From contig DBYB01000016.1 in NCBI GenBank assembly GCA_002309995.1, forward strand, positions 6,248-40,819: a DNA stretch of 34,572 bases. Reading direction: 5' to 3'. Below, piece by piece: positions 1-6,788 of this stretch. Within the stretch, counting starts at the first letter, position 1; each line of letters starts with the position of its first letter. Source of the stretch: Bacteroidales bacterium UBA1197 (GTDB taxonomy: Bacteria; Bacteroidota; Bacteroidia; Bacteroidales; UBA932). A program made the translations under genes and the position numbers. The notes below the pieces were generated by a model. The model was not told the DNA's origin. It did not search any database and was given only the letters and a program-made list of their open reading frames with translations.

Positions 1-674
1 TTGCTGCGGTCTTTCCAGCCCTGGTTCGCATCCACGGCCAGCGGCACGTCGGTCACGCTGCGTATGGTGCGGATCATCTGCTCGTCGGTGTCGAGCCCTA
101 CCTTGACCTTGAGTATCTTGAACTTGCCGGCGCACTCGAGAGTCTTCTCGCGGACCACCTCGGGGGTGTCTATTCCAATGGTGAAGGTCGTCGGGCCGGC
201 TTTCGCGGGATTGTAGCCCCACATCTTATGCAGCGGCTGGCCGCAGAGTTTGCCGACCAGGTCGTGCAGTGCGATGTCGATGGCAGCCTTTGCGGGAGCG
301 TCGCCGGGGGAGAGGGTGTCCAGGTACTCCATTATGTCCTCCAGCAAGAAGGGACTTGCGAATTGCGACAGGTCCACCCTGGAGAGGAACGCACATACGC
401 TCTCTACGGTGTGCCCGAGGTACGGCGGCATAGAGGCCTCGCCGTAGCCCGTAAGGCCGGCATAATCGATTTCCACCTGCACGCCGGGCGTGGTCTTGCG
501 GCTGTACGACGCCACCGTGAAGGTGTGCGCGAGCTCCAGCTCGTACGGGTAGAACCGCAGGCTCATCCTGTCGCCCGCAGACGGCTTGCGGCCCGCAGGC
601 TTGATGCCGCATGCAGTAACGCCTGCCACCGCCGCAGCGCCTATTGATGCACCTAAAAACTCTCTTCTGTCCAT
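1..674 (-). CDS. Dipeptide epimerase (L-Ala-D/L-Glu type), enolase superfamily; 3' end off window
   Basis: Read on the minus strand from ATG at 674, the frame stays open to the window edge (224 residues, C-terminus missing). The N-terminus has a twin-arginine-like DRREFLG motif, a hydrophobic stretch and a possible lipobox ending at Cys22, so the enzyme is probably exported and may be lipid-anchored. The rest matches the capping domain and the start of the barrel of muconate-lactonizing-type enolase-superfamily enzymes: the GYGEASMPPYLG segment near residues 77-87, the catalytic KxK motif (K189-V-K191) and the first metal-ligand Asp in VDANQGW (D215). The family epimerises L-Ala-D-Glu from murein peptides, which fits recycling or scavenging of cell-wall peptides. 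The enolase-superfamily call is firm. The substrate is inferred from similarity to Bacteroides L-Ala-D/L-Glu epimerases. Confidence 0.85.
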   Translation of the reverse strand, partial: MDRREFLGASIGAAAVAGVTACGIKPAGRKPSAGDRMSLRFYPYELELAHTFTVASYSRKTTPGVQVEIDYAGLTGYGEASMPPYLGHTVESVCAFLSRVDLSQFASPFLLEDIMEYLDTLSPGDAPAKAAIDIALHDLVGKLCGQPLHKMWGYNPAKAGPTTFTIGIDTPEVVREKTLECAGKFKILKVKVGLDTDEQMIRTIRSVTDVPLAVDANQGWKDRS

Positions 675-698
675 AACACAAAAGTACAAATAAATAAT

Positions 699-706
699 TA
701 ACTTTG
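699..706 (+). promoter_or_regulatory. Possible -7 promoter element for ruvA
   Basis: TAACTTTG matches the Bacteroidota -7 consensus TAnnTTTG and ends 18 bases before the ruvA ATG. No convincing -33 TTTG/TTGG lies 19-22 bases upstream, so the call rests on one element. The 50-base gap is divergent with the epimerase gene. Confidence 0.35.
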
Positions 707-724
707 CTCCGAAATAGATGAATT

Positions 725-1318
725 ATGCTTGATTACGTTTCCGGACAAATAGCCGAACTCTCGCCCACGAGAACCGTCATAGACAACCACGGACTGGGAT
801 ACAGCCTGGAGATTTCCCTGCAGACCTACGAGGCGCTGGAAGGGAAGAGGGAAGCCACGATATATATCCAGTCGCAGCTTAACCAGCGGGACGGCACGCA
901 GGTCGATTACGGCTTCGCGAGCAAGGACGAGAGGGAACTGTTCCGGCTGATTACCGGCGTATCCGGCATGGGCGCGGCATCCGCGAGGATGATTCTGTCG
1001 TCTATGACATCCGCGGAGCTTGAGCAGGCAATACTGTCGGAGAACGTGAGTGCGCTCAAGTCGGTCAAGGGAATCGGTCTCAAGAGCGCCCAGAGGATAA
1101 TTCTCGAACTGAAAGACAAAATCGCGAAAGGGGAGGGGGTCAGTTCAGACGCACTGTTCCAGTCGGAATCCAACGCCGCCGCAGACGAGGCCGCCAGCGC
1201 CCTCCAGATGCTCGGCTTCACCAAAGCCAACATCCAAAAAGCTATCCAGGCCATACTCAAAGCGAATCCAAGAGCATCTGTAGAGCAGATTATCAAATCC
1301 GCACTGCAGATGCTGTAA
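725..1318 (+). CDS. ruvA: Holliday junction branch migration protein RuvA
   Basis: The 197-residue product has the usual RuvA length (about 190-205) and layout: an N-terminal OB fold starting MLDYVSGQIAEL, two helix-hairpin-helix motifs (VSGMGAASARMI near residues 78-89 and VKGIGLKSAQRII near 118-130), a variable linker, and the C-terminal domain III (about 150-197) that contacts RuvB. RuvA binds four-way junctions as a tetramer and loads the RuvB motor for branch migration during recombinational repair. The start is the ATG at 725, directly downstream of a TAACTTTG element. The ruvB gene lies 7.5 kb away on the other strand, so the two are not an operon here. It converges on mnmG. Confidence 0.97.
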   Translation: MLDYVSGQIAELSPTRTVIDNHGLGYSLEISLQTYEALEGKREATIYIQSQLNQRDGTQVDYGFASKDERELFRLITGVSGMGAASARMILSSMTSAELEQAILSENVSALKSVKGIGLKSAQRIILELKDKIAKGEGVSSDALFQSESNAAADEAASALQMLGFTKANIQKAIQAILKANPRASVEQIIKSALQML

Positions 1319-1349
1319 GCACTACTATCCCCCTGCACCCCCAGGGGAC

Positions 1350-1409
1350 AAGGGGAAGAATCCCCTTGCGCTGCTTACGCAGCTAACCCCTCGGTCGGCA
1401 CTACGTGCC
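1350..1409. terminator. Hairpin cluster between convergent ruvA and mnmG
   Basis: Three small stem-loops lie in the 117-base convergent gap: AAGGGG/CCCCTT (1350-1367), GCTGC/GCAGC with a TTAC loop (1370-1383) and GGCAC/GTGCC (1397-1409). None is followed by a clear T-tract. Termination from both sides is likely by position but is not proven by sequence. Confidence 0.4.
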
Positions 1410-1435
1410 TTCTTAACCACTGCTCGGGCCGTACT

Positions 1436-3334
1436 CTATCGTCCGAAATAGACGAGGAGGACGGAGATGTCGGCGGGGGAGACGCCGGAGATGCGGGAGG
1501 CTTGGCCGATGGTGCGCGGGGCGTAGCGCTTGAACTTCTGGCGGCATTCGATGGTGAGGCCGGAGAGCCTGTCGAAGTCGAAATTCTCCGGAATCACCAG
1601 CGACTCCAAGCGCCGCATCTTCTCAACCTGCTGAATCTCACGCTGGATGTACCCCTTGTATTTGAGGTTGATCTCAACCGATTCCGTAACCTTTTCGTCG
1701 GGCGTCCCGGCGAATCCGTAGCGTTTCATCGTTTCACGTGGAACGAAAGAAAGCAAATCGTCCAACGTCAATTCCGGCCGAGTAGCAATATCGGCAATAC
1801 GTTTGGATTCCGTTAATACCGCTGAGCCGGACTGCTCCAAGAAGGCGTTAATTGCGGTAGGCGTGAGATTGTTGTTCTCGCAGAGCTCGGCCAGACGCGA
1901 AGCGTCGTCGTACTTCTTCATCGTTGCCGAATAGCGTTCTTCGCCAGCCAGGCCGATTTTGTACGAAAGGGGAGTCAATCGCTGGTCTGCATTGTCCTGC
2001 CGCAGTAGAATGCGATATTCGGCCCGCGAAGTAAACATACGGTACGGCTCATCCACGCCCTTGGTAATCAGGTCGTCGATCAGCACTCCGATGTACGCCT
2101 CGTCCCTGTGGAGCACGAACGGTTCCCTGCCCTGAATTGCCAGGCTGGCGTTGATTCCGGCTATCAAGCCCTGCGCGGCGGCCTCCTCGTACCCCGTCGT
2201 TCCGTTTACCTGACCTGCCAGGTAAAGCCCCGGCACGACCCTGGATTCGAGAGTAGGATGCAGCTGCACCGGATCGAAGAAATCGTATTCGACCGCATAC
2301 GCCGGGCGGAACACCTCCGCCTTCTCCATCCCGGGAATGGCGCGGAGCGCCCGCATCTGTACGTCGAAGGGGAGAGACGACGAGAACCCCTGAAGGTAGT
2401 ATTCGTTGGTCCCCACTCCCTCTGGTTCCAGGAACAACTGGTGCGCGTCGTTCTCCGGAAACACCCTCAACTTGTCTTCGATGCTCGGGCAATAGCGAGG
2501 CCCGCGGCCGTGAATCATTCCGGTAAAAAGAGGGGAGTCGCCGAACCCCTCGCGCAGGAATTCGTGAACCCTCTCGTTAGTATGGAGGATGAAGCAGTCC
2601 ATCTGCTCCCCTGTCCGCTGAACCCGAGAAGGAATATTGAGGTAAGAAAACCTCTCCGGCCGGGCGTCGCCTTGCTGGCGGGGGAGCACGGAAGTGTCAA
2701 CGGTGGTGATGTCGATTCGTGGGGGAGTGCCGGTCTTCATCCGGTCGGTCGCGATTCCCCGTTCGGCCAGCTGGGCGGTGAGTCCGAGCGACGGCATCTC
2801 GCCAATCCGCCCTCCTTCCAGCTGCCGGCGCCCGACGAACAGACGCCCGCCAAGGAAGGTTCCGGCGGTCAGGATAAGCGCCCTACACTTGAAAATGCAG
2901 CCTCCGGCAGTGCGGACGCCGCTGATTTTTGAATTCTCAAAGAGAAAAGACTCCGCAATATCCTCGTAAATCGTTAATCCTGAAATATTTGCGAGATGTT
3001 TGCGCCAATTGAGTGAAAAACGGATTTTATCGCACTGGGCGCGGGGGCTCCACATCGCCGGTCCTTTGGACTTGTTGAGCATTCGGAACTGCAGGGTGGA
3101 CTCATCGGTAACGATTCCGCTCAGGCCGCCGAGCGCATCTATCTCTCGGACTATCTGGCCTTTGGCTATTCCGCCGACCGCCGGGTTGCAAGACATCTTT
3201 GCGAGCGACAGGGAATCCATCGTAAGCAGGAGCACCGTCGAGCCGAGGCGCGCGGCCGCGGCTGCAGCCTCGCATCCGGCGTGGCCTCCGCCAACTACGA
3301 TTATGTCGAACTCCTTACTTTCCACTTCCGGCAA
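1436..3334 (-). CDS. mnmG: tRNA uridine 5-carboxymethylaminomethyl modification enzyme MnmG (GidA)
   Basis: The 632-residue product matches MnmG in length (about 620-635). It opens with an FAD-binding Rossmann motif (DIIVVGGGHAGCEAA, near residues 9-23), followed by the CNPAVGGIAKGQIVREID signature and ending in the helical C-terminal domain that binds MnmE and tRNA. With MnmE it installs cmnm5/nm5 groups on the wobble uridine of certain tRNAs, using FAD, methylene-THF and GTP. The frame begins at TTG (3334), with GTG at codon 4 as the alternative; there is no in-frame ATG close by. It overlaps the end of ybeY by 20 bases, so the two are probably translationally coupled. A parS-like 16-mer lies inside the frame (about residues 530-535, FVPRET). 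Confidence 0.96.
   Translation of the reverse strand: MPEVESKEFDIIVVGGGHAGCEAAAAAARLGSTVLLLTMDSLSLAKMSCNPAVGGIAKGQIVREIDALGGLSGIVTDESTLQFRMLNKSKGPAMWSPRAQCDKIRFSLNWRKHLANISGLTIYEDIAESFLFENSKISGVRTAGGCIFKCRALILTAGTFLGGRLFVGRRQLEGGRIGEMPSLGLTAQLAERGIATDRMKTGTPPRIDITTVDTSVLPRQQGDARPERFSYLNIPSRVQRTGEQMDCFILHTNERVHEFLREGFGDSPLFTGMIHGRGPRYCPSIEDKLRVFPENDAHQLFLEPEGVGTNEYYLQGFSSSLPFDVQMRALRAIPGMEKAEVFRPAYAVEYDFFDPVQLHPTLESRVVPGLYLAGQVNGTTGYEEAAAQGLIAGINASLAIQGREPFVLHRDEAYIGVLIDDLITKGVDEPYRMFTSRAEYRILLRQDNADQRLTPLSYKIGLAGEERYSATMKKYDDASRLAELCENNNLTPTAINAFLEQSGSAVLTESKRIADIATRPELTLDDLLSFVPRETMKRYGFAGTPDEKVTESVEINLKYKGYIQREIQQVEKMRRLESLVIPENFDFDRLSGLTIECRQKFKRYAPRTIGQASRISGVSPADISVLLVYFGR
1730..1745. 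other. parS-like centromere site inside mnmG
   Basis: CGTTTCACGTGGAACG: the inner 14 bases match the widely conserved chromosomal parS sequence TGTTTCACGTGGAACA exactly, and only the two outermost bases differ. ParB (Spo0J) family proteins bind this palindrome and load as CTP clamps to mark the origin region for segregation. A second site lies at 5587-5602. Confidence 0.7.
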
Positions 3335-3749
3335 GCTGTTCCCTCATACCCAGGTAATAGTTCTCCTTGGAGCGCATCACCGCAATATCCTCGTCGGTAT
3401 GGTCGTCGTAGCCGATCAGGTGAAGGATGCCGTGAACGATTACCCTGTGAAGTTCCTCCTTAAAATCTGTTCCGTAGAACTCCGCATTCTCGCGTACGGA
3501 ATCAACGCTGATGAACAGGTCTCCGGAAATCACCGGCTTCTGCGAATAGTCGAAGGTGATAATATCGGTAAAGTAATCGTGGCTCAGATATTGCAAGTTG
3601 ATGTCGAGTATATATGGGTCGGAGCAGAAAATGATGTTGATATCGCCCAGACGGCATATCTCGCTCTCGGCCACCAGCTTTAACCAACGGTTGTTGAACT
3701 GTTTGTTTTTGTACTCGAACTTAATATCCTCAAAAAAGTACCTGACCAT
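3315..3749 (-). CDS. ybeY: Endoribonuclease YbeY, rRNA maturation and ribosome quality control
   Basis: This is a compact protein of 144 residues from the ATG at 3749; a TTG at 3770 would add seven residues but lies right at the putative promoter. The UPF0054 signature HGILHLIGYDDH supplies the HxxxHxxxxxH zinc triad near residues 107-118. Upstream, the GDLFISVDSV strand is typical of the family. YbeY is a metal-dependent RNase needed for 3'-end maturation of 16S rRNA and for late ribosome quality control. It is the first gene of a two-gene unit with mnmG, whose start overlaps the ybeY stop region. It is divergent from tonB. Confidence 0.93.
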   Translation of the reverse strand: MVRYFFEDIKFEYKNKQFNNRWLKLVAESEICRLGDINIIFCSDPYILDINLQYLSHDYFTDIITFDYSQKPVISGDLFISVDSVRENAEFYGTDFKEELHRVIVHGILHLIGYDDHTDEDIAVMRSKENYYLGMREQLAGSGK

Positions 3750-3772
3750 AGACTTGCGCTCTAAAAACAACG

Positions 3773-3780
3773 CAAATCTA
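3773..3780 (-). promoter_or_regulatory. Possible -7 promoter element for ybeY-mnmG
   Basis: On the minus strand this reads TAGATTTG, an exact TAnnTTTG match 23 bases upstream of the ybeY ATG. No clear -33 element is present. It is back-to-back with the tonB promoter. Confidence 0.38.
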
Positions 3781-3789
3781 CAACAAAAA

Positions 3790-3820
3790 TTGGAAAAGAA
3801 ATTTAGAATTTCTATCTTTG
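3790..3820 (+). promoter_or_regulatory. Bacteroidota-type promoter for tonB
   Basis: TTGG (3790-3793), a 19-base spacer and TATCTTTG (3813-3820) fit the primary-sigma promoter pattern of Bacteroidota (-33 TTTG-like, -7 TAnnTTTG). The expected start is about 3827, leaving a leader of about 33 bases before the tonB ATG. Confidence 0.65.
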
Positions 3821-3859
3821 GAAGTTGAATAGGCTAAAATAAAAGTATAGTACCACAAT

Positions 3860-4549
3860 ATGGAAGTTAAGAAATCAGAAAAAGCCAGCCTTGAGAACAA
3901 AAGATTTTTGTTCGTGGAAATTGGTTTCGTAGTAGCCCTGCTGCTCGTCCTTCTCGCCTTCGAGTGGAGCAGCAAGGAGAAGGCCGATACCTCCCTGCTG
4001 GCCGAGAACAAGGAACTCATTGAGGAAGAAATCATCCCCATCACCCAGGAAACTCCTCCCCCGCCGCCCGAACTGGCCAAGATTCCTGTTATCTCCGACA
4101 TTATCGACATCGTTGACGACGATATCAAGATCGAAGACAACATCATCAACACGGAAGACGACGCCAACCTCGGTGTAGAAATCCAGGATTACGTGGAAGA
4201 GGTCAAGGAAGAGGTCGTGGAAGAAGAGACCATTCCTTTCCAGCTCGTGGAAGAGAAGCCCAAGTTCCAGGGTGGAGACGCCAACGATTTCACCAAGTGG
4301 GTTAACCAGAGGCTTGTTTATCCCGACGTAGCCAAGGAGAACGGCGTTCAGGGGCGCGTTATGCTCCAGTTCACCGTGAACACCGACGGCAGCGTGTCCG
4401 GCGTCAAGGTCCTCCGTGGTGTGGATCCTTCCCTCGACAAGGAGGCAGTCCGCGTGGTTTCAATGTCCCCGAAGTGGACCCCTGGCAAGCAGCGCGACCG
4501 CAAGGTTAAGGTTACCTACACCTTCCCCGTAATCTTCCAGTTGAGATAA
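3860..4549 (+). CDS. tonB: TonB-family energy transducer
   Basis: The 229-residue protein has the TonB layout: a short cytoplasmic N-terminus, one membrane anchor (about residues 19-34), a periplasmic linker with a PPPPP run and many acidic residues, and a C-terminal TonB domain (about 140-229) with PDVAKENGVQGRVMLQFTV, GSVSGVKVLRG and the terminal YTFPVIFQLR strand. TonB couples the ExbBD proton-motive complex to outer-membrane receptors, including SusC-like transporters. Bacteroidota carry several copies and the partner receptor cannot be told from here. It has its own promoter and is followed at once by a strong terminator. The linker is richer in Asp/Glu than in the Pro-Lys repeats of enterobacterial TonB. 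Confidence 0.93.
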   Translation: MEVKKSEKASLENKRFLFVEIGFVVALLLVLLAFEWSSKEKADTSLLAENKELIEEEIIPITQETPPPPPELAKIPVISDIIDIVDDDIKIEDNIINTEDDANLGVEIQDYVEEVKEEVVEEETIPFQLVEEKPKFQGGDANDFTKWVNQRLVYPDVAKENGVQGRVMLQFTVNTDGSVSGVKVLRGVDPSLDKEAVRVVSMSPKWTPGKQRDRKVKVTYTFPVIFQLR

Positions 4550-4569
4550 TCTCCAACAAGGTATTTATC

Positions 4570-4599
4570 AAGGCCGTCCCAACCGGATGGCCTTTTTTC
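4570..4599 (+). terminator. Rho-independent terminator after tonB
   Basis: The stem AGGCCGTCC / GGATGGCCT (4571-4579 with 4585-4593, one G-U pair) is followed by T-rich 4593-4598. It ends only 8 bases before the hflX ATG, so hflX either depends on read-through or on an unseen promoter inside tonB. Confidence 0.8.
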
Positions 4600-4606
4600 G
4601 ATAAGA

Positions 4607-5776
4607 ATGGAAACAGCAGTATTCGTAGGCATAATACGGCAGGGCGAGGACGAGAGGAAAGTTAAGGAATACCTCGACGAACTGGAATTCCTCGCAGACA
4701 CCGCCGGCGTTACCGGAGACAGGAAGTTTGTCCAGAAGCTGGACAAGCCGGAGAAGGCTACATACATACGCAGCGGCAAGCTCAAGGAAATCGCAGAATA
4801 CTGCGAAGAGAAGTGCATCAACTACGTTATCTTCGACGACGAGCTCACCGCTATGCAACAGCGTAACGTTGAGAAAGTTATCAAGACTTCCTCGGTGATC
4901 GACCGCACCAGCCTCATCCTGGAAATCTTCTCCCAGCGCGCCCAGACCTCATATGCCAAGATGCAGGTGGAACTCGCCCGCTACAACTATATGCTGCCGA
5001 GGCTTGCCGGTATGTGGACCCACCTTGAGCGCCAGCGCGGCGGCATAGGAACCCGAGGTGGTATGGGTGAGAGCCAGATTGAGGTTGACCGCCGTATCGT
5101 TCGCGAGCGCATTGCGCGCCTTAAGGAGCAACTCAAGAAGGTTGACAAGCAGATGGCCACCCAGCGCAGCAACCGCGGTCAGCTGGTCCGCCTGTCGCTG
5201 GTCGGCTATACGAATGTAGGCAAGAGCACCCTGATGAACCTGCTGTCGAAATCAAGCGTGTTCGCGGAGAACAAACTGTTCGCAACTCTGGATACCACCG
5301 TGCGCAAGGTTGTGATTGAGAATTGCCCATTCCTGCTGAGCGACACCGTAGGCTTTATCCGCAAACTCCCCACCCAGCTCATCGAGGCCTTCAAGAGTAC
5401 CCTGGATGAGGTGCGCGAGGCTGATGTGCTGGTGCACGTCGTAGATATCTCTGCGCCCGATTTCGAGGAGCAGATGACGGTTGTCCAGAAGACCCTGAAA
5501 GACATCGGGGCAGGGGAGAAGCCGCAGTATATCGTGTTCAACAAGACCGACGCTTACACCTACGAGGAGTACGACGAGTTCTCAATTGTTCCACGTGGAA
5601 AACAGAACCGCAGCCTGGACGACCTCAAGCACGAATGGATCGACGAAAAGAAAGTCCCGTGCATCTTTATGTCCGCCCTCAGCCGCGACGGCCTCCCCAA
5701 ACTTCGCAACGACATCTACAAAATGGTCGCCGAAATCCACGCCGGCCGCTACCCCTTCAACAATTTCCTCTGGTAA
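4607..5776 (+). CDS. hflX: Ribosome-associated GTPase HflX
   Basis: The 389-residue protein has the N-terminal HflX domain, the family hallmark RGGIGTRGGMGESQIEVDRR (near residues 144-163), a helical hairpin, then the G domain: G1 GYTNVGKST (200-208), G3 DTVGFI, G4 NKTD and G5 SALS. It ends in the typical PFNNFLW tail. HflX binds the 50S subunit, splits stalled or hibernating 70S ribosomes and helps recovery from stress. The start is the ATG just after the tonB terminator. Residues about 327-332 (SIVPRGK) are encoded by a parS-like 16-mer, so that segment may be constrained by DNA as well as protein function. It converges on frdB. Confidence 0.96.
   Translation: METAVFVGIIRQGEDERKVKEYLDELEFLADTAGVTGDRKFVQKLDKPEKATYIRSGKLKEIAEYCEEKCINYVIFDDELTAMQQRNVEKVIKTSSVIDRTSLILEIFSQRAQTSYAKMQVELARYNYMLPRLAGMWTHLERQRGGIGTRGGMGESQIEVDRRIVRERIARLKEQLKKVDKQMATQRSNRGQLVRLSLVGYTNVGKSTLMNLLSKSSVFAENKLFATLDTTVRKVVIENCPFLLSDTVGFIRKLPTQLIEAFKSTLDEVREADVLVHVVDISAPDFEEQMTVVQKTLKDIGAGEKPQYIVFNKTDAYTYEEYDEFSIVPRGKQNRSLDDLKHEWIDEKKVPCIFMSALSRDGLPKLRNDIYKMVAEIHAGRYPFNNFLW
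5587..5602. other. parS-like centromere site inside hflX
   Basis: TGTTCCACGTGGAAAA matches 15 of 16 bases of the palindromic parS variant TGTTCCACGTGGAACA. It lies in the coding frame of hflX, 3.9 kb from the site in mnmG. Clustered parS sites normally mark the origin-proximal chromosome. Confidence 0.7.
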
Positions 5777-5846
5777 CAGGGCTCTCCCCGCCTCCCGGCA
5801 GCCCCCGCTACCCCAGCCTCTCACCCGCTCCACCAGGTTGCGATTC

Positions 5847-5928
5847 CATCCACAAAAACAGCCCCTGGTGTGGACAAACCGACTCAAATCACTCATTCCT
5901 CCACAAATAACCCCCTTTTTGTGGATGA
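5847..5928. repeat. Cluster of four TCCACA/TGTGGA cores with a 12-bp inverted repeat
   Basis: In the 231-base hflX-frdB gap, CATCCACAAAAA (5847-5858) and TTTTTGTGGATG (5916-5927) form a perfect inverted repeat. Two more cores lie between them: TGTGGACAA (5869-5877) and CCTCCACAA (5898-5906). TGTGGATGA and TGTGGACAA are each one base from the reverse of the DnaA box TTATCCACA. The cluster could be DnaA-binding sites or a cruciform/regulatory element; no consensus box is exact. Confidence 0.45.
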
Positions 5929-5935
5929 ACACACA

Positions 5936-5995
5936 ATAAAGAAAAGAGGGTGACCATCAGCCATCGGCTTTTAGTCACCCTCTCTTTATTATTAT
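5936..5995. terminator. Bidirectional terminator between hflX and frdB
   Basis: A perfect 10-bp stem AGAGGGTGAC / GTCACCCTCT (5945-5954 with 5974-5983) encloses a smaller AGCC/GGCT hairpin. It is flanked by CTTTATTATT on the plus strand and a T-rich run (CTTTTCTTTATT) on the minus strand. It can serve both convergent genes. Confidence 0.82.
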
Positions 5996-6007
5996 AGAAT
6001 AAATCAA

Positions 6008-6787
6008 TTAGTCTGAGAATTTGGCTTTGAGGAATTCACGGTTGAGGCGGGCGATGTGGGCGACGGTGATGCCCTTGGGGCACTCGAGCTCGCAGGCGCG
6101 GGTGTTGGTGCAGTTGCCGAAGCCGAGTTCGTCCATCTTGGCGACCATGGCCTTTGCACGGCGCTTGGCCTCTGGACGGCCCTGAGGCAGCAGGGCGAGC
6201 GAACTCACGCGGGCGGCCACGAAGAGCATTGCAGAACCGTTCTTGCAGGTTGCAACGCAGGCGCCGCAACCAACGCAGGCAGCAGCGTCCATACTCTCCT
6301 CTGCCCTGTCGTGAGGGATGAGGATGTTGTTGGCGTCCTGAGCGGAACCGGTACGCACGGAGATGAATCCTCCTGCCTGGAGAATCTTATCGAAAGCGGT
6401 ACGATCTACCACGAGGTCCTTGATTACGGGGAAAGCGGCGCTTCTCCAGGGCTCAACGGTAATGGTTGCGCCATTCTTGAAGTGACGCATAAACAGCTGG
6501 CAGGTAGTCACATGGTCGTCCGGACCGTGGGCGCGGCCGTCGATATAAAGCGAACAGGCGCCGCAAATACCCTCACGGCAGTCGTGATCGAAAGAAACGG
6601 GACCGCTGCTCTGGCATCCGCGCTCCACGGCCACGGGGTCGCAGCCCTCACGGATCAGCTGTTCGTTGAGAATGTCGAGCATCTCGAGGAAGGAAGCATC
6701 TTCTTCGATACCAGAAATATGATAGGTCTCGAAATGTCCTTTTGCCTTGGCGTTCTTCTGACGCCATATCTTTAAATTGAATTCCAT
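6008..6787 (-). CDS. frdB: Fumarate reductase/succinate dehydrogenase iron-sulfur subunit
   Basis: The 259-residue protein carries the plant-type [2Fe-2S] ligands HDCREGICGAC (C70, C75, C78) plus C96. The C-terminal domain has CVGCGACVATC (C171, C174, C177, C181) and CTNTRACELEC (C226, C232, C236), which hold the other two clusters of the three-cluster relay. FrdB passes electrons between the membrane quinol site and the FAD in FrdA. It is longer than the enterobacterial subunit, as in Bacteroides. The ATG lies one base after the frdA stop, so the pair is co-translated. No cytochrome b gene is adjacent on either side, although the family normally needs a membrane anchor. Confidence 0.95.
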   Translation of the reverse strand: MEFNLKIWRQKNAKAKGHFETYHISGIEEDASFLEMLDILNEQLIREGCDPVAVERGCQSSGPVSFDHDCREGICGACSLYIDGRAHGPDDHVTTCQLFMRHFKNGATITVEPWRSAAFPVIKDLVVDRTAFDKILQAGGFISVRTGSAQDANNILIPHDRAEESMDAAACVGCGACVATCKNGSAMLFVAARVSSLALLPQGRPEAKRRAKAMVAKMDELGFGNCTNTRACELECPKGITVAHIARLNREFLKAKFSD

Positions 6788-6788
6788 A

